38,517 bases of DNA from Chlorobiota bacterium (GTDB taxonomy: Bacteria > Bacteroidota > Bacteroidia > Bacteroidales > JAADJA01). Made by a program: the position numbers and the translations under genes. The stretch covers positions 94,569-133,085 of the forward strand of contig JAADJA010000037.1 in assembly GCA_013151015.1 (NCBI GenBank). The letters run 5' to 3'. Under the pieces are notes generated by a model that was not told the DNA's origin, made no database searches, and was given only the letters and a program-made list of their open reading frames with translations. This document shows, in pieces, positions 26,447-33,986 of the stretch. How positions within the stretch are numbered: the first letter of the stretch is position 1; each line of letters starts with the position of its first letter.

Positions 26447-28811
26447 TTTTATCCGAAATAATATACTTGTATTTATTGTAAAGAAACGAAATTATCAAAA
26501 GCAGAATCCCCAGGGAGACAAAAACAATGGTTTGTGAAATCGTATTGAGGTGCGTGATGTCATATGAGATCAATTTGATCAGGGTAATGGCAAACAGTAC
26601 AATACCACTGATGCGCAGGTGCTTTTTCCTTTTCCATATCCCAAGGGAAATGAGCAGGAGGGAATATATGCCCCAAAGTATGCTCAGCCCAAGTTTATAA
26701 GATTGACTTGACTCGGCAATGTCCATCCAGTGCAATAGTTCGCTGCTGGCGATCCAGACAATGGAAATGTGCAATACAAAATCAAAGGCGGTTTTCAGCT
26801 TGGCTTTCATAAAAGCTTGTAGCGTGTATTTATAGCTCGCAAACAGCAATGTGGCCACAAAAGCAAAGGAAACATAGCGGATGCCGATATTCATAAAGCC
26901 ATGTTGGAAATAATTGCCCGGGCCTTGTCCCAAATAACTTTCGCGCAGCTCGCTTATGAGGTAAAGCCCTTGCGTAAGGAAAACCAGCAATATGAATGTA
27001 TTTAAAAAGAGGTTGATGTTGCCCAGTTGGCTGTTCTTGAATTTCCTGATGTTCACGAACGAGAGGATGCCAAAGAAAAGCATGGAATAATTCAATAACC
27101 AAATGTTGGAGAACTGCAACAAATCGCTGTTCCTCTGAAAGTTTAAGTAGGAATTGTTGCCCACATCAATATTTATTACGGAATCTTTGTATAGCTGGTT
27201 CCAATAATTCCCGATCTCCATATTGAAGGCGGAGTAAAGCGTTATCAGGAACAAGGCCGGTATCACATAGGAAAAAAGACGGAACGGGCTTGTTTTCTGT
27301 TTTAAAGGGGAAAGGTATTTACTGTTCCGGTCGATCAGGTTGATAAAACCGAAAAAACCAATGACAAGGATGGATGTCAGGAAATTGATGTTAAAGATAG
27401 GGGTCAACCTTGTTTCAGGGATTTCGGGATCGAAATTTCCATAAACGATGTCCCAGTCCTGGAAAATACTGAAAAACGCCAGCAGCATCAAAGGATAGGA
27501 AAGTTTTTCATAAACAGGGACGTTTTTTGTTCGTCCGATCCAAAACAACAAAGCAGCTTCCCCGGCCCAAATCAAAGTGACCCAATTCCCGTCAAGTTGT
27601 ACAGGGATGGCAATGGTGATAAAAACCAGGACCAGGCCCGAAACAAGGTAAAAGAGGTTTTTGTCGGCCAGTTTTTTGCGGTAAATGACCACGGCCACAC
27701 CAAAGTGTATTATCGCATTGCCAAGGGTAAACAGCCCCAGCAACTGCCCCCCTGTTTCATGGGAACCGAGGATGAAATACCCAAGGCCATAATAAATGAA
27801 GGAATTTGCCAGTAAAAGCAGGATGTCCCTGACCTTGAACTCTTCCTTGTGAATTAAGTTATAGGCAAGGAAAGTAAGGTAAAATGTCGTGAAAAAGATG
27901 GTAAGGAACGTGAGGGCCGGTACAAAAAATTCACCGACCTCATAATCGGTCAAATACCAGGAAAAGTACATTATCCATGTAAGCAAGAATGAAACATAAT
28001 AAAGTGATTTCCAGTTTTTCCTGAATGCGAGAACGAGGATTCCCACATTGATGATGGCAATATAACTGAAAAGCACGACTACCTGGCCCGAATCGTCGCT
28101 CAGCAGAAAAGGGACGGCATATGCGCCCACCAGTCCAATGTGCGCGATCACCTGCCGGTCGTAGCTCAGTGCAGCCAATACGGTAAATACCGTAAAGATT
28201 ACCATAAGTACAAAAGCCAATGTTTGCGGGATCAAAGCATAAAACCCATAGGCCGCATAAGTGATAAAATACATAATGGCCATGGAACCGCTCAGCAAAA
28301 CGGCACTCAAATCGACATAATTCTTTTTCAGTTGGATGGCAAAACCCAGCAGGCCAAGGCCGACCAGGTAACCAAGTATCATCCTTGTGAGCGGGCTGAT
28401 CAATTGGTGGTCGATGGCATATTTTGCACCAATGGCCACACCGATCACCGTAATCGCAATGCCGATTTTATTGATCAGGTTCTCACCAATAAAACGTTCA
28501 AGGTCCGATTTAACCTTTGGTGTTTTCCTGGTTTTGGGGATAACGGCTTCCGGTTGTTCTTTTGTTTCTGTTTGTTTTGGAGACTGATAACTTAATTCTA
28601 TTTCTTCAGGTTCATTTTCAACTTCGGGGGACAATACGGACCAATCCACTTTATCCTCTGTTTTCATGCTGGCCAGATTTGCCTCTGCGGTTTTCAGTAG
28701 GTTTATCTCGTCCCGTAACTTATTTACCTCATTCGAAAAACTTTGCTGCCTTTCCAGAAGTGTTTCCAGCTTTTCGAGCAACTGATCAACCCTGTCTTGT
28801 TTGTTGGTCAT
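26436..28811 (-). CDS. DUF2339-type polytopic membrane protein
   Basis: About 791 residues from the ATG at 28811 (MTNKQDRVDQLLEKLETLLE); eight more codons are open upstream. It begins with a coiled coil (1-45), then an acidic linker and a proline/lysine stretch (PKTRKTPKVKSDLERFIGE). After that come more than twenty hydrophobic segments, starting NLINKIGIAITVIGVAIGAK, the DUF2339 signature. DUF2339 proteins are giant inner-membrane proteins of unknown function. It overlaps the DUF3999 gene by 11 bases. No charged catalytic motif is obvious in the membrane region. Confidence 0.85.
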   Translation of the reverse strand: MTNKQDRVDQLLEKLETLLERQQSFSNEVNKLRDEINLLKTAEANLASMKTEDKVDWSVLSPEVENEPEEIELSYQSPKQTETKEQPEAVIPKTRKTPKVKSDLERFIGENLINKIGIAITVIGVAIGAKYAIDHQLISPLTRMILGYLVGLGLLGFAIQLKKNYVDLSAVLLSGSMAIMYFITYAAYGFYALIPQTLAFVLMVIFTVFTVLAALSYDRQVIAHIGLVGAYAVPFLLSDDSGQVVVLFSYIAIINVGILVLAFRKNWKSLYYVSFLLTWIMYFSWYLTDYEVGEFFVPALTFLTIFFTTFYLTFLAYNLIHKEEFKVRDILLLLANSFIYYGLGYFILGSHETGGQLLGLFTLGNAIIHFGVAVVIYRKKLADKNLFYLVSGLVLVFITIAIPVQLDGNWVTLIWAGEAALLFWIGRTKNVPVYEKLSYPLMLLAFFSIFQDWDIVYGNFDPEIPETRLTPIFNINFLTSILVIGFFGFINLIDRNSKYLSPLKQKTSPFRLFSYVIPALFLITLYSAFNMEIGNYWNQLYKDSVINIDVGNNSYLNFQRNSDLLQFSNIWLLNYSMLFFGILSFVNIRKFKNSQLGNINLFLNTFILLVFLTQGLYLISELRESYLGQGPGNYFQHGFMNIGIRYVSFAFVATLLFASYKYTLQAFMKAKLKTAFDFVLHISIVWIASSELLHWMDIAESSQSYKLGLSILWGIYSLLLISLGIWKRKKHLRISGIVLFAITLIKLISYDITHLNTISQTIVFVSLGILLLIISFLYNKYKYIISDKNES

Positions 28812-29213
28812 ATGGTTTGTTTTTGGTGAATACACATATTCCAGCCTGTACGGTTCAATGAATCATTTCCCAGTCTCAAAATCCCAAACGAACAGACTTG
28901 AAAAAAAATAAATCCAACTAACATATAACCTCTGTTTCCCCTTGCCTCCAAAATCAAATGCCCTTATGCTGATGCTGTTTGAATCCAGAAACTTCGGGGT
29001 TCTTACGGATCAGCATATACTCACGAAAAGGGTCTTTAAAAATTTGCAAACCTGATTTCCGTCAGTATAAAGAAGCAGATAGGTTTTTCAGTGTATCCTT
29101 AACTATTTTGTCAGTGGGATATTTACATCTGCTAAAGTACGATAATTTGTTTTATCGGTCTGGGTGCATTGGTTAAGAAAAAGAGCAGGGCAGAAGATAT
29201 TGGGTTTTGTGAG
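28812..29213. other. Intergenic region upstream of the DUF2339 gene
   Basis: No supported gene; two short + strand frames (28979-29176, 29169-29351) lack family features and the second is largely the translation of a hairpin repeat. A perfect 8-bp inverted repeat ATGCTGAT / ATCAGCAT (about 28967-28974 and 29008-29015) encloses a further stem-like stretch and is the only structure of note. Confidence 0.4.
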
Positions 29214-29238
29214 CCGCTGGTGAGAACACCAACGGGCG
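29214..29238. repeat. Intergenic hairpin repeat, copy 4 (diverged)
   Basis: CCGCTGGTG-AGAA-CACCAACGGG keeps an 8-bp stem with one G-U pair (CGCTGGTG/CACCAACG). Loop and flanks differ from copies 1-3, so it is an older or related family member. Confidence 0.5.
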
Positions 29239-29340
29239 ATATTTGGTTTTTTTTTGATTGGACAATTATTGTTTTCCGCATTTGGTTTACAAAGGTCAAA
29301 AGGGGCATCTTTTATTCATTGACATACGTTGTTTTTGATG

Positions 29341-29368
29341 AAAGTGCCTGATAGGTTCCAGGCACTTT
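29341..29368 (-). terminator. Terminator of the rrf2 operon
   Basis: AAAGTGCCTG (29341-29350) and CAGGCACTTT (29359-29368) form a perfect 10-bp stem with an 8-base loop, 11 bases after the NmrA-like gene. The U-tract on the minus strand is short (TTTCATC). Confidence 0.6.
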
Positions 29369-29378
29369 CATCATATTG

Positions 29379-30260
29379 TTACATATTATAAACGTAGCTA
29401 AAGGTTTGAGAGAATTCTTCAATTGTTGTGGGAGTTGTATTTTCCTCATTTCTTTCAGAAACAAATATTTCTCCGGCATTTACTCTCACCAAAAATTCGT
29501 TCATTTTGTCCGCTACACTTTCTGATGCTCCCATTCCCATGAAGGCAGCTTTAAAATCGGCGTACGGAAATTGCACATAATTCAAATCGGGTTTACCAAT
29601 CGCAGCCCCATAAACTTTTGCGACTTCTGCATAAGTTATATTTCTGGCACCCAATAAATCCTGGTGGTTGTTTCCCTCAAAATCCAAAGCGAGCAACCTC
29701 TTGGCGGCATAATTGGCAATGTCTTTTGTGGCAATCATCGGGAACGATAAATCTGCCTTAATGGGAGATCCCATAATTCCGGCATCTTTTATCATGCCCA
29801 CCATTCCAAGCGTGTTTTCCATAAAATAGCTGGGGCGAAGATTAAGGGTATTCAAACCTTCAATTTGGTTAAATTCCCCTTCCATATAATGTAGGCCTAA
29901 AATTATGCCCGATCCACTATTTATATGGGCTCCCTGACTACTCATACTTACTACTTTTTTAACATTGCAAGTTTCCATGGCCTCGGCAATTGCATTAACG
30001 TGCTCCATTTGAAATGCTGTGTAATCGGCTGCCTGCATATTCATAGGGATTACGACATAAACGGCGTCTGCTCCGGCAAATGCCGCTTTCAGCAATTCAA
30101 CATTATTTGTACTTCCCTGAAACAATTCGGCACCTTTTTCAATGAGGCCTTTTGCCTTTTCAGTGTCCCGGGCAATTATTCTTACTTGTTTTCCGGCCCC
30201 CAATAGTGTGGAAGCAATAATGCTACCTGTGTTTCCGGTAGCTCCTGTTATTACATACAT
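29379..30260 (-). CDS. NmrA-like NAD(P)-binding protein
   Basis: 293 residues of an atypical short-chain dehydrogenase. The N-terminal Rossmann motif GATGNTG (residues 6-12) binds NAD(P), followed by VRIIARDTEKAKGLIEKGAE and the helix ADAVYVVIP typical of the NmrA/YtfG group. There is no YxxxK catalytic pair in the usual place, which fits NmrA-like redox sensors and quinone-reductase-like members. The C-terminal part contains LRPSYFMENTLGMV and a helical substrate region. It is the last gene of the rrf2, methyltransferase, NmrA unit. A redox-responsive or quinone-related role is possible but inferred. Confidence 0.88.
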   Translation of the reverse strand: MYVITGATGNTGSIIASTLLGAGKQVRIIARDTEKAKGLIEKGAELFQGSTNNVELLKAAFAGADAVYVVIPMNMQAADYTAFQMEHVNAIAEAMETCNVKKVVSMSSQGAHINSGSGIILGLHYMEGEFNQIEGLNTLNLRPSYFMENTLGMVGMIKDAGIMGSPIKADLSFPMIATKDIANYAAKRLLALDFEGNNHQDLLGARNITYAEVAKVYGAAIGKPDLNYVQFPYADFKAAFMGMGASESVADKMNEFLVRVNAGEIFVSERNEENTTPTTIEEFSQTFSYVYNM

Positions 30261-30287
30261 GATTTTTAATTTTAGTTAAACTTTTAT

Positions 30288-30935
30288 TTATTTACTTATT
30301 ATTTCCAATTGAGCGAAACCGTGCATGACGATTTGCGATTTGTACTTCAATTTATTGTTAGCTGCAAATTGCTTGAGGTATTGATTCATTGACCAAATTA
30401 ATGCGCGTTTTTTCGTGGCTCGATACCAAATAAAAATGCTTTTGTTTTTTAAGGAAAAGAAGTTTTTGCTTAGCTTTATCATATTTCCTTTTCCGGTGGG
30501 AGTGAGGACTATTAATCTGCCGGCATCTTTCAAAACTTGCAATGAACCCATGAGCAAATGGTCAATTTCTTTCTCTTTCAGGTGAAATAACACGCTGCAA
30601 ACAGTCACATAATCAAAGCTGCCTTTTTCAAAGGGCAATTTTTCCCCAGCAGGAATAAGATGCAATTTGGCACTTGTATTTCTTAACTTTTCTTCGGCCT
30701 CTTTAAGCATGTCTTTGTTGGTATCTGTTCCCGCACTGTACACGTTTTTTTCATTAAAAAGGATTTCCAGCATTTTTCCTGAACCTGTGCCGATATCCAA
30801 TAAGTTTGAACCGTTTTTAATTTCATCTATTACAGGATTCAGGAATTGTCTGTACCAGGGTGCTTCTTGTAAGTCGGAAAAGAATTTCGAAAAGAGTATT
30901 TTATTTACGATATATTGTGTATATTTAGTTAAAAT
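30288..30935 (-). CDS. Class I SAM-dependent methyltransferase with a non-standard start
   Basis: The SAM-binding motif DIGTGSG (D47 if counted from 30935) and FDYVTVCSVLFHLKE identify a class I methyltransferase; the substrate cannot be told. The first usual start codon in this frame is a TTG at 30800, immediately before the motif, which would remove the N-terminal helices. Yet the frame upstream reads plausibly as protein (YTQYIVNKILFSKFF, then SDLQEAPWYRQFL) back to the rrf2 stop. No ATG, GTG or TTG exists in that stretch. The best candidate is ATT at 30935, nine bases after the rrf2 stop, used by reinitiation, giving 215 residues. Alternatives are an ATA start or a damaged 5' end. Confidence 0.7.
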   Translation of the reverse strand: MLTKYTQYIVNKILFSKFFSDLQEAPWYRQFLNPVIDEIKNGSNLLDIGTGSGKMLEILFNEKNVYSAGTDTNKDMLKEAEEKLRNTSAKLHLIPAGEKLPFEKGSFDYVTVCSVLFHLKEKEIDHLLMGSLQVLKDAGRLIVLTPTGKGNMIKLSKNFFSLKNKSIFIWYRATKKRALIWSMNQYLKQFAANNKLKYKSQIVMHGFAQLEIISK

Positions 30936-30943
30936 AAAAAAAT

Positions 30944-31372
30944 TTAGTTGTTCATTTCAACTAAAATTTCTGCAATCGTCTTTTTTGACAATTCATTTTT
31001 TAGCTGATTTTCAACATCGGTTAAAAAATTCTTGATTGATTTTTGCGCATTGTCAGGTCTTTTGCCTTCCGCTAAAATATTAAACGAAGTCTGAAAAAGT
31101 GACTTCCCCTTTTCCATGGCCTCAAAAATTTCAAATACCGTAATTTTAGACGGGTCCTTCATTAATCTGATCCCACCATTTTTTCCTTCTTTCGTTTCGA
31201 TAATTTTAGCCATGTAAAGGTTTTGCAAAATCTTGACTAAAGTAGGTTTCGGGATGCTTAAGTATTTCGATATATCTGCCGTTGACAAAAATTCAAATTG
31301 ATTTTGCCTGATCTTGTCAGAAATAAAGATGACCACCAATATAGATTTTGTAAAGGACAATGAGTAACTCAT
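30944..31372 (-). CDS. Rrf2-family transcriptional regulator without cysteines
   Basis: 142 residues forming a winged helix-turn-helix of the Rrf2 family: SKYLSIPKPTLVKILQNLYM is the recognition region and GKNGGIRLMKDP the wing. Iron-sulfur Rrf2 proteins (IscR, NsrR, RsrR) need cysteines in the C-terminal half; this protein has none, so it cannot bind a cluster by cysteine and more resembles cysteine-free members such as YwnA. It is the first gene of the unit with the methyltransferase and the NmrA-like protein. A perfect palindrome over its promoter suggests it represses its own operon. Confidence 0.88.
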   Translation of the reverse strand: MSYSLSFTKSILVVIFISDKIRQNQFEFLSTADISKYLSIPKPTLVKILQNLYMAKIIETKEGKNGGIRLMKDPSKITVFEIFEAMEKGKSLFQTSFNILAEGKRPDNAQKSIKNFLTDVENQLKNELSKKTIAEILVEMNN

Positions 31373-31391
31373 ACTTGATATACGATATATT

Positions 31392-31405
31392 TAGTTTGCA
31401 AACTA
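31392..31405 (-). promoter_or_regulatory. Palindromic operator at the rrf2 promoter
   Basis: TAGTTTGCAAACTA is a perfect 14-bp palindrome 20 bases upstream of the rrf2 start. On the minus strand it overlaps the -7-like TATAGTTTG, and a TTG lies 17 bases before that. A bound dimer would block the promoter. The decamer TACGATATAT directly beside it (31381-31390) recurs at 30906-30915 inside the operon. Confidence 0.5.
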
Positions 31406-31514
31406 TACAAATTTTTTGTTCCTACAACATTTTTTGTTTTGTCGTGTTGAGGCAAGAACATCAAGGGGAGGAATGTAGTTTGTACCGTAGCTGAAAATAT
31501 TACGAATGAGAAAG

Positions 31515-33155
31515 TTATTCTATAATTATTTTTTTTGAAGTACTCCCCTTGTTATCTGTAATTTGGACAAAATAAATTCCCCGGGGAAACCCCGAAACAT
31601 CAACCTTTAATAAATCCTGCATGTTTGCGGTTTCTTGTTCAAAAACACGTGTGCCCATCGAATTTATAATACAGATTCGCTTTTTGTTCAAGCTGCCCGA
31701 AATAAATAAATAATCAGTTGCCGGGTTTGGGTAAACCGAAAATGTTTGTCCACCCGAAACAGATTGGGCGATGTTAACAGGCAGTTGCAGCAAAGCCTCA
31801 TTGGCGTTTATCCTTCCATGGCCATAAAATATGTCAAAGCCCGGTGTGTCTTCCGTTGGGTCCCCTACTTCATCTTCAGCCGTATTGCGTACGATTTCCC
31901 TGATTTCATCAGGGGTACGTGTGCTGTCCTGGGCCAGCAACAATGCGCAAAGGCCGGTAACCAAAGGTGTTGCCTGTGATGTGCCGCCCCAATAGGCCTC
32001 ATAATTGGTATCGGATTCGTAGTCCAATCCGTAAATGAAATTCCCCGGGGCCACCACATCAATGTGGTCGCCATAATTGCTGCCACTTGCCGGATCCCAG
32101 AAAAAAGGGGAGGAGCGTTCATCATTGGGATTTGTGGAACCAACGGCAATGGTTTGTTCATATCCCACCGGATAAAAAACCACATTGTTGTCCGTATTCA
32201 TCATGCTGGCCACCACGATCACGCCCTGACTGTGGGCATATTCGATGGCATTGTCCATAAGGTTGGAATAACTACTACCGCCCACCGACATATTGATGAC
32301 ATCGGCACCATTGTCCACGGCATAGTAAATTCCATCGGCCCACCAGGAATAATATCCCCAATTGTTTTGGTCCAGGATTTTACCGATCATTAATTTGCAG
32401 TTCCAATCTACACCGGCATAACCAATTTCGTTATTGGTGTTTGCACCAATTATCCCCGTTACGTTCGTTCCATGCCCGAAATCATCCATCGGGTTATTGT
32501 CAACATTTGCAAAATCCCATCCCATTACATCGTCCACATATCCATTGCCATCATCATCCGAACCGTTCACCGTTTCGTTGTAGTTGGCCCAAATCCTGCC
32601 TTCCAGTTCGGGGTGGTCCAGTTTTACGCCAGTGTCCAAAATCGCCACAACAATGGATGTATCGCCCTGTTCGGTGTCCCAGGCAAGCTCCATATCGATG
32701 TCGGCATCTTCAACAGCAGGCGACAACGAAAAAGTCCCATCGTTGTATAGCCCCCATTGTCTCGAAAAATAGGTGTCGTTGGGAAATATTTCCGAAATAC
32801 CTTTCTGTCCGCTCCCTTTTCCCATAAAATTTGGCTCCACATATTCAAAGAAACCCGTTCCCAAATATGTTTTTGCCAGTTTTTCAATTTCCTGTTCCGA
32901 GGTGAATTTAAGGATATAGGTGCGTTTTGTTTTTCTGTTCCCCGTCAATACGATTTTGTCCAAAAGGTATTGTTGGTTCAATCCATCCAAAACAGGCTCG
33001 CCGAATTTTTGCAAAACGGTGCAGTCCCCCAAATTGATTTTAGTGTTTTCTTTGAAATGGACAATCAATTCATTTTTTGAATAGGGGTGGTTTTCCTGTG
33101 AAAAGGAAAAGTTCACGATGAGAATTGCGATCAGTGCGAGAGTTGTTTTTTTCAT
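31515..33155 (-). CDS. Secreted subtilisin-like serine protease with T9SS sorting domain
   Basis: 546 residues from the ATG at 33155 (MKKTTLALIAILIVNFSFSQ), which starts a clean signal peptide; six codons are open further upstream. A propeptide (about 20-125) precedes an S8 peptidase domain with the catalytic triad Asp174 (AILDTGVKLDHPEL), His228 (DFGHGTNVTGIIG) and Ser393 (GGTSQATPLVTG), and oxyanion Asn near 320. A calcium-binding-like loop (GSDDDGNGYVDD) follows the Asp motif. The last 80 residues are a type A T9SS sorting domain (FSVYPNPATDYLFI ... GIYFVQITDNKG, ending KKIIIE), so it should pass the outer membrane by the type IX system. Single gene. Confidence 0.95.
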   Translation of the reverse strand: MKKTTLALIAILIVNFSFSQENHPYSKNELIVHFKENTKINLGDCTVLQKFGEPVLDGLNQQYLLDKIVLTGNRKTKRTYILKFTSEQEIEKLAKTYLGTGFFEYVEPNFMGKGSGQKGISEIFPNDTYFSRQWGLYNDGTFSLSPAVEDADIDMELAWDTEQGDTSIVVAILDTGVKLDHPELEGRIWANYNETVNGSDDDGNGYVDDVMGWDFANVDNNPMDDFGHGTNVTGIIGANTNNEIGYAGVDWNCKLMIGKILDQNNWGYYSWWADGIYYAVDNGADVINMSVGGSSYSNLMDNAIEYAHSQGVIVVASMMNTDNNVVFYPVGYEQTIAVGSTNPNDERSSPFFWDPASGSNYGDHIDVVAPGNFIYGLDYESDTNYEAYWGGTSQATPLVTGLCALLLAQDSTRTPDEIREIVRNTAEDEVGDPTEDTPGFDIFYGHGRINANEALLQLPVNIAQSVSGGQTFSVYPNPATDYLFISGSLNKKRICIINSMGTRVFEQETANMQDLLKVDVSGFPRGIYFVQITDNKGSTSKKIIIE

Positions 33156-33409
33156 GTGTTTAAATTTTTCCAATTAGCTTGTTTCATATTTGTTTTGCGC
33201 CGCATATGTGGGCATGTGACAGTTACTCCTTGACACGGATATTCCATTTATCAATTAGTTTCGTTTTTCCCTTTTATAAATTAAGTTCAAATTTATGGTC
33301 TGATGGTTGTCTCGCCTAAATCAAAATAAAAATGACAATGATCCATTTTCAGGAAATAAACAGCAATATCATGCTATTGGTTCATTTCAAAAAAAAATAA
33401 TTGTGAAAA

Positions 33410-33529
33410 CTAAACCGGTTCGGACTTAAGCTCGATGAGAGGAATTTCGGGGCGGATGCCAACACGACCCGGATAGCCGATGGTGCCGATCCCCCGGTTA
33501 ACATACAAATGCTGTTTAATCTGTATATA
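33410..33529 (-). pseudogene. 3' remnant of a metallophosphoesterase gene
   Basis: The minus-strand frame ending at the TAG at 33410-33412 reads YVNRGIGTIGYPGRVGIRPE then IPLIELKSEPV. YVNRGxGTIG..R...PEI is the conserved C-terminal end of YkuE-like calcineurin-type metallophosphoesterases. The frame closes at a TGA (33566) after AT-rich sequence that no longer looks like the family, so only about the last 40 residues remain and the metal-binding domain is absent. The break lies next to the AT-rich palindrome at 33542-33563. Confidence 0.7.
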
Positions 33530-33541
33530 ATTTGTTAAGTA

Positions 33542-33563
33542 TTTAAATTTTAATAAATTTAAA
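33542..33563. repeat. AT-only palindrome at the break of the metallophosphoesterase remnant
   Basis: TTTAAATTT-TAAT-AAATTTAAA, 9-bp perfect arms. It sits where similarity to the phosphoesterase stops and may mark an insertion or deletion junction. Confidence 0.5.
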
Positions 33564-33587
33564 AATCAAGTTTAAGAGATTAAATTT

Positions 33588-33734
33588 TCATCTTCGTACT
33601 CCCTTTTTACAACAGTAAAAATGGTAACAGCGCTTAGTGCTTAAACTTGAGTGCCAGATATTTTCTGACTTAGTCGATTTCTTGTTCAAGATGCTAAGCT
33701 CCTCAGTAAAAAAACGACCTTTTGTTAGTTTCAT
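33588..33734 (-). CDS. Possible 48-residue ORF in the AT-rich patch
   Basis: From ATG 33734 the frame gives a small basic peptide (MKLTKGRFFTEELSILNKKS...CYHFYCCKKGVRR); the frame is also open from 33791. I do not recognise it. The same stretch contains long-range pairing (GCTTAG with CTAAGC, and CTTGA with TCAAG, roughly 33633-33699), so it might instead be a structured RNA or decayed DNA. No promoter of the usual type is clear. Confidence 0.2.
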   Translation of the reverse strand: MKLTKGRFFTEELSILNKKSTKSENIWHSSLSTKRCYHFYCCKKGVRR

Positions 33735-33775
33735 GTTGTTTTTTGTTTGGCCTTTTTTAGTGGAATGGGCAAAAT

Positions 33776-33829
33776 ATCCTTTATCAGACAATTTAATGTC
33801 TGTGTGCTAAATTACAAAATCCTTTATCA
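33776..33829. repeat. Short direct repeat ATCCTTTATCA
   Basis: ATCCTTTATCA occurs at 33776-33786 and 33819-33829, with GACA-ATTTAA-TGTC (33787-33800) between them. Eleven-base repeats 43 bases apart in otherwise gene-free DNA could be a target duplication or a regulatory pair. Confidence 0.45.
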
Positions 33830-33930
33830 ATGAATCCATATCAAACAATCTGGTCGTTCATTGTAGCTTGGATGACGGATGTAATAGTGTCGTTGGTAAA
33901 TTCGTTGATCGCGATAATAAAAGCATGGGT

Positions 33931-33958
33931 CCTGTTTGTGGAAACACCAATGGGGGAA
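33931..33958. repeat. Intergenic hairpin repeat, copy 5 (remote)
   Basis: GTTTGTG-GAAA-CACCAATGGGGG keeps most of the hairpin (TTTGTG/CACCAA has one mismatch) and the G-run seen to the right of copies 1-3. It is weak on its own. Confidence 0.35.
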
Positions 33959-33986
33959 AAGCAAAAACAGCAACGGGAAGGAATCG

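Noticed and set aside
28979-29351. Two short + strand frames between the DUF2339 gene and the NmrA-like gene
   Set aside because: No start signal or family similarity; the second is partly a translated hairpin repeat.
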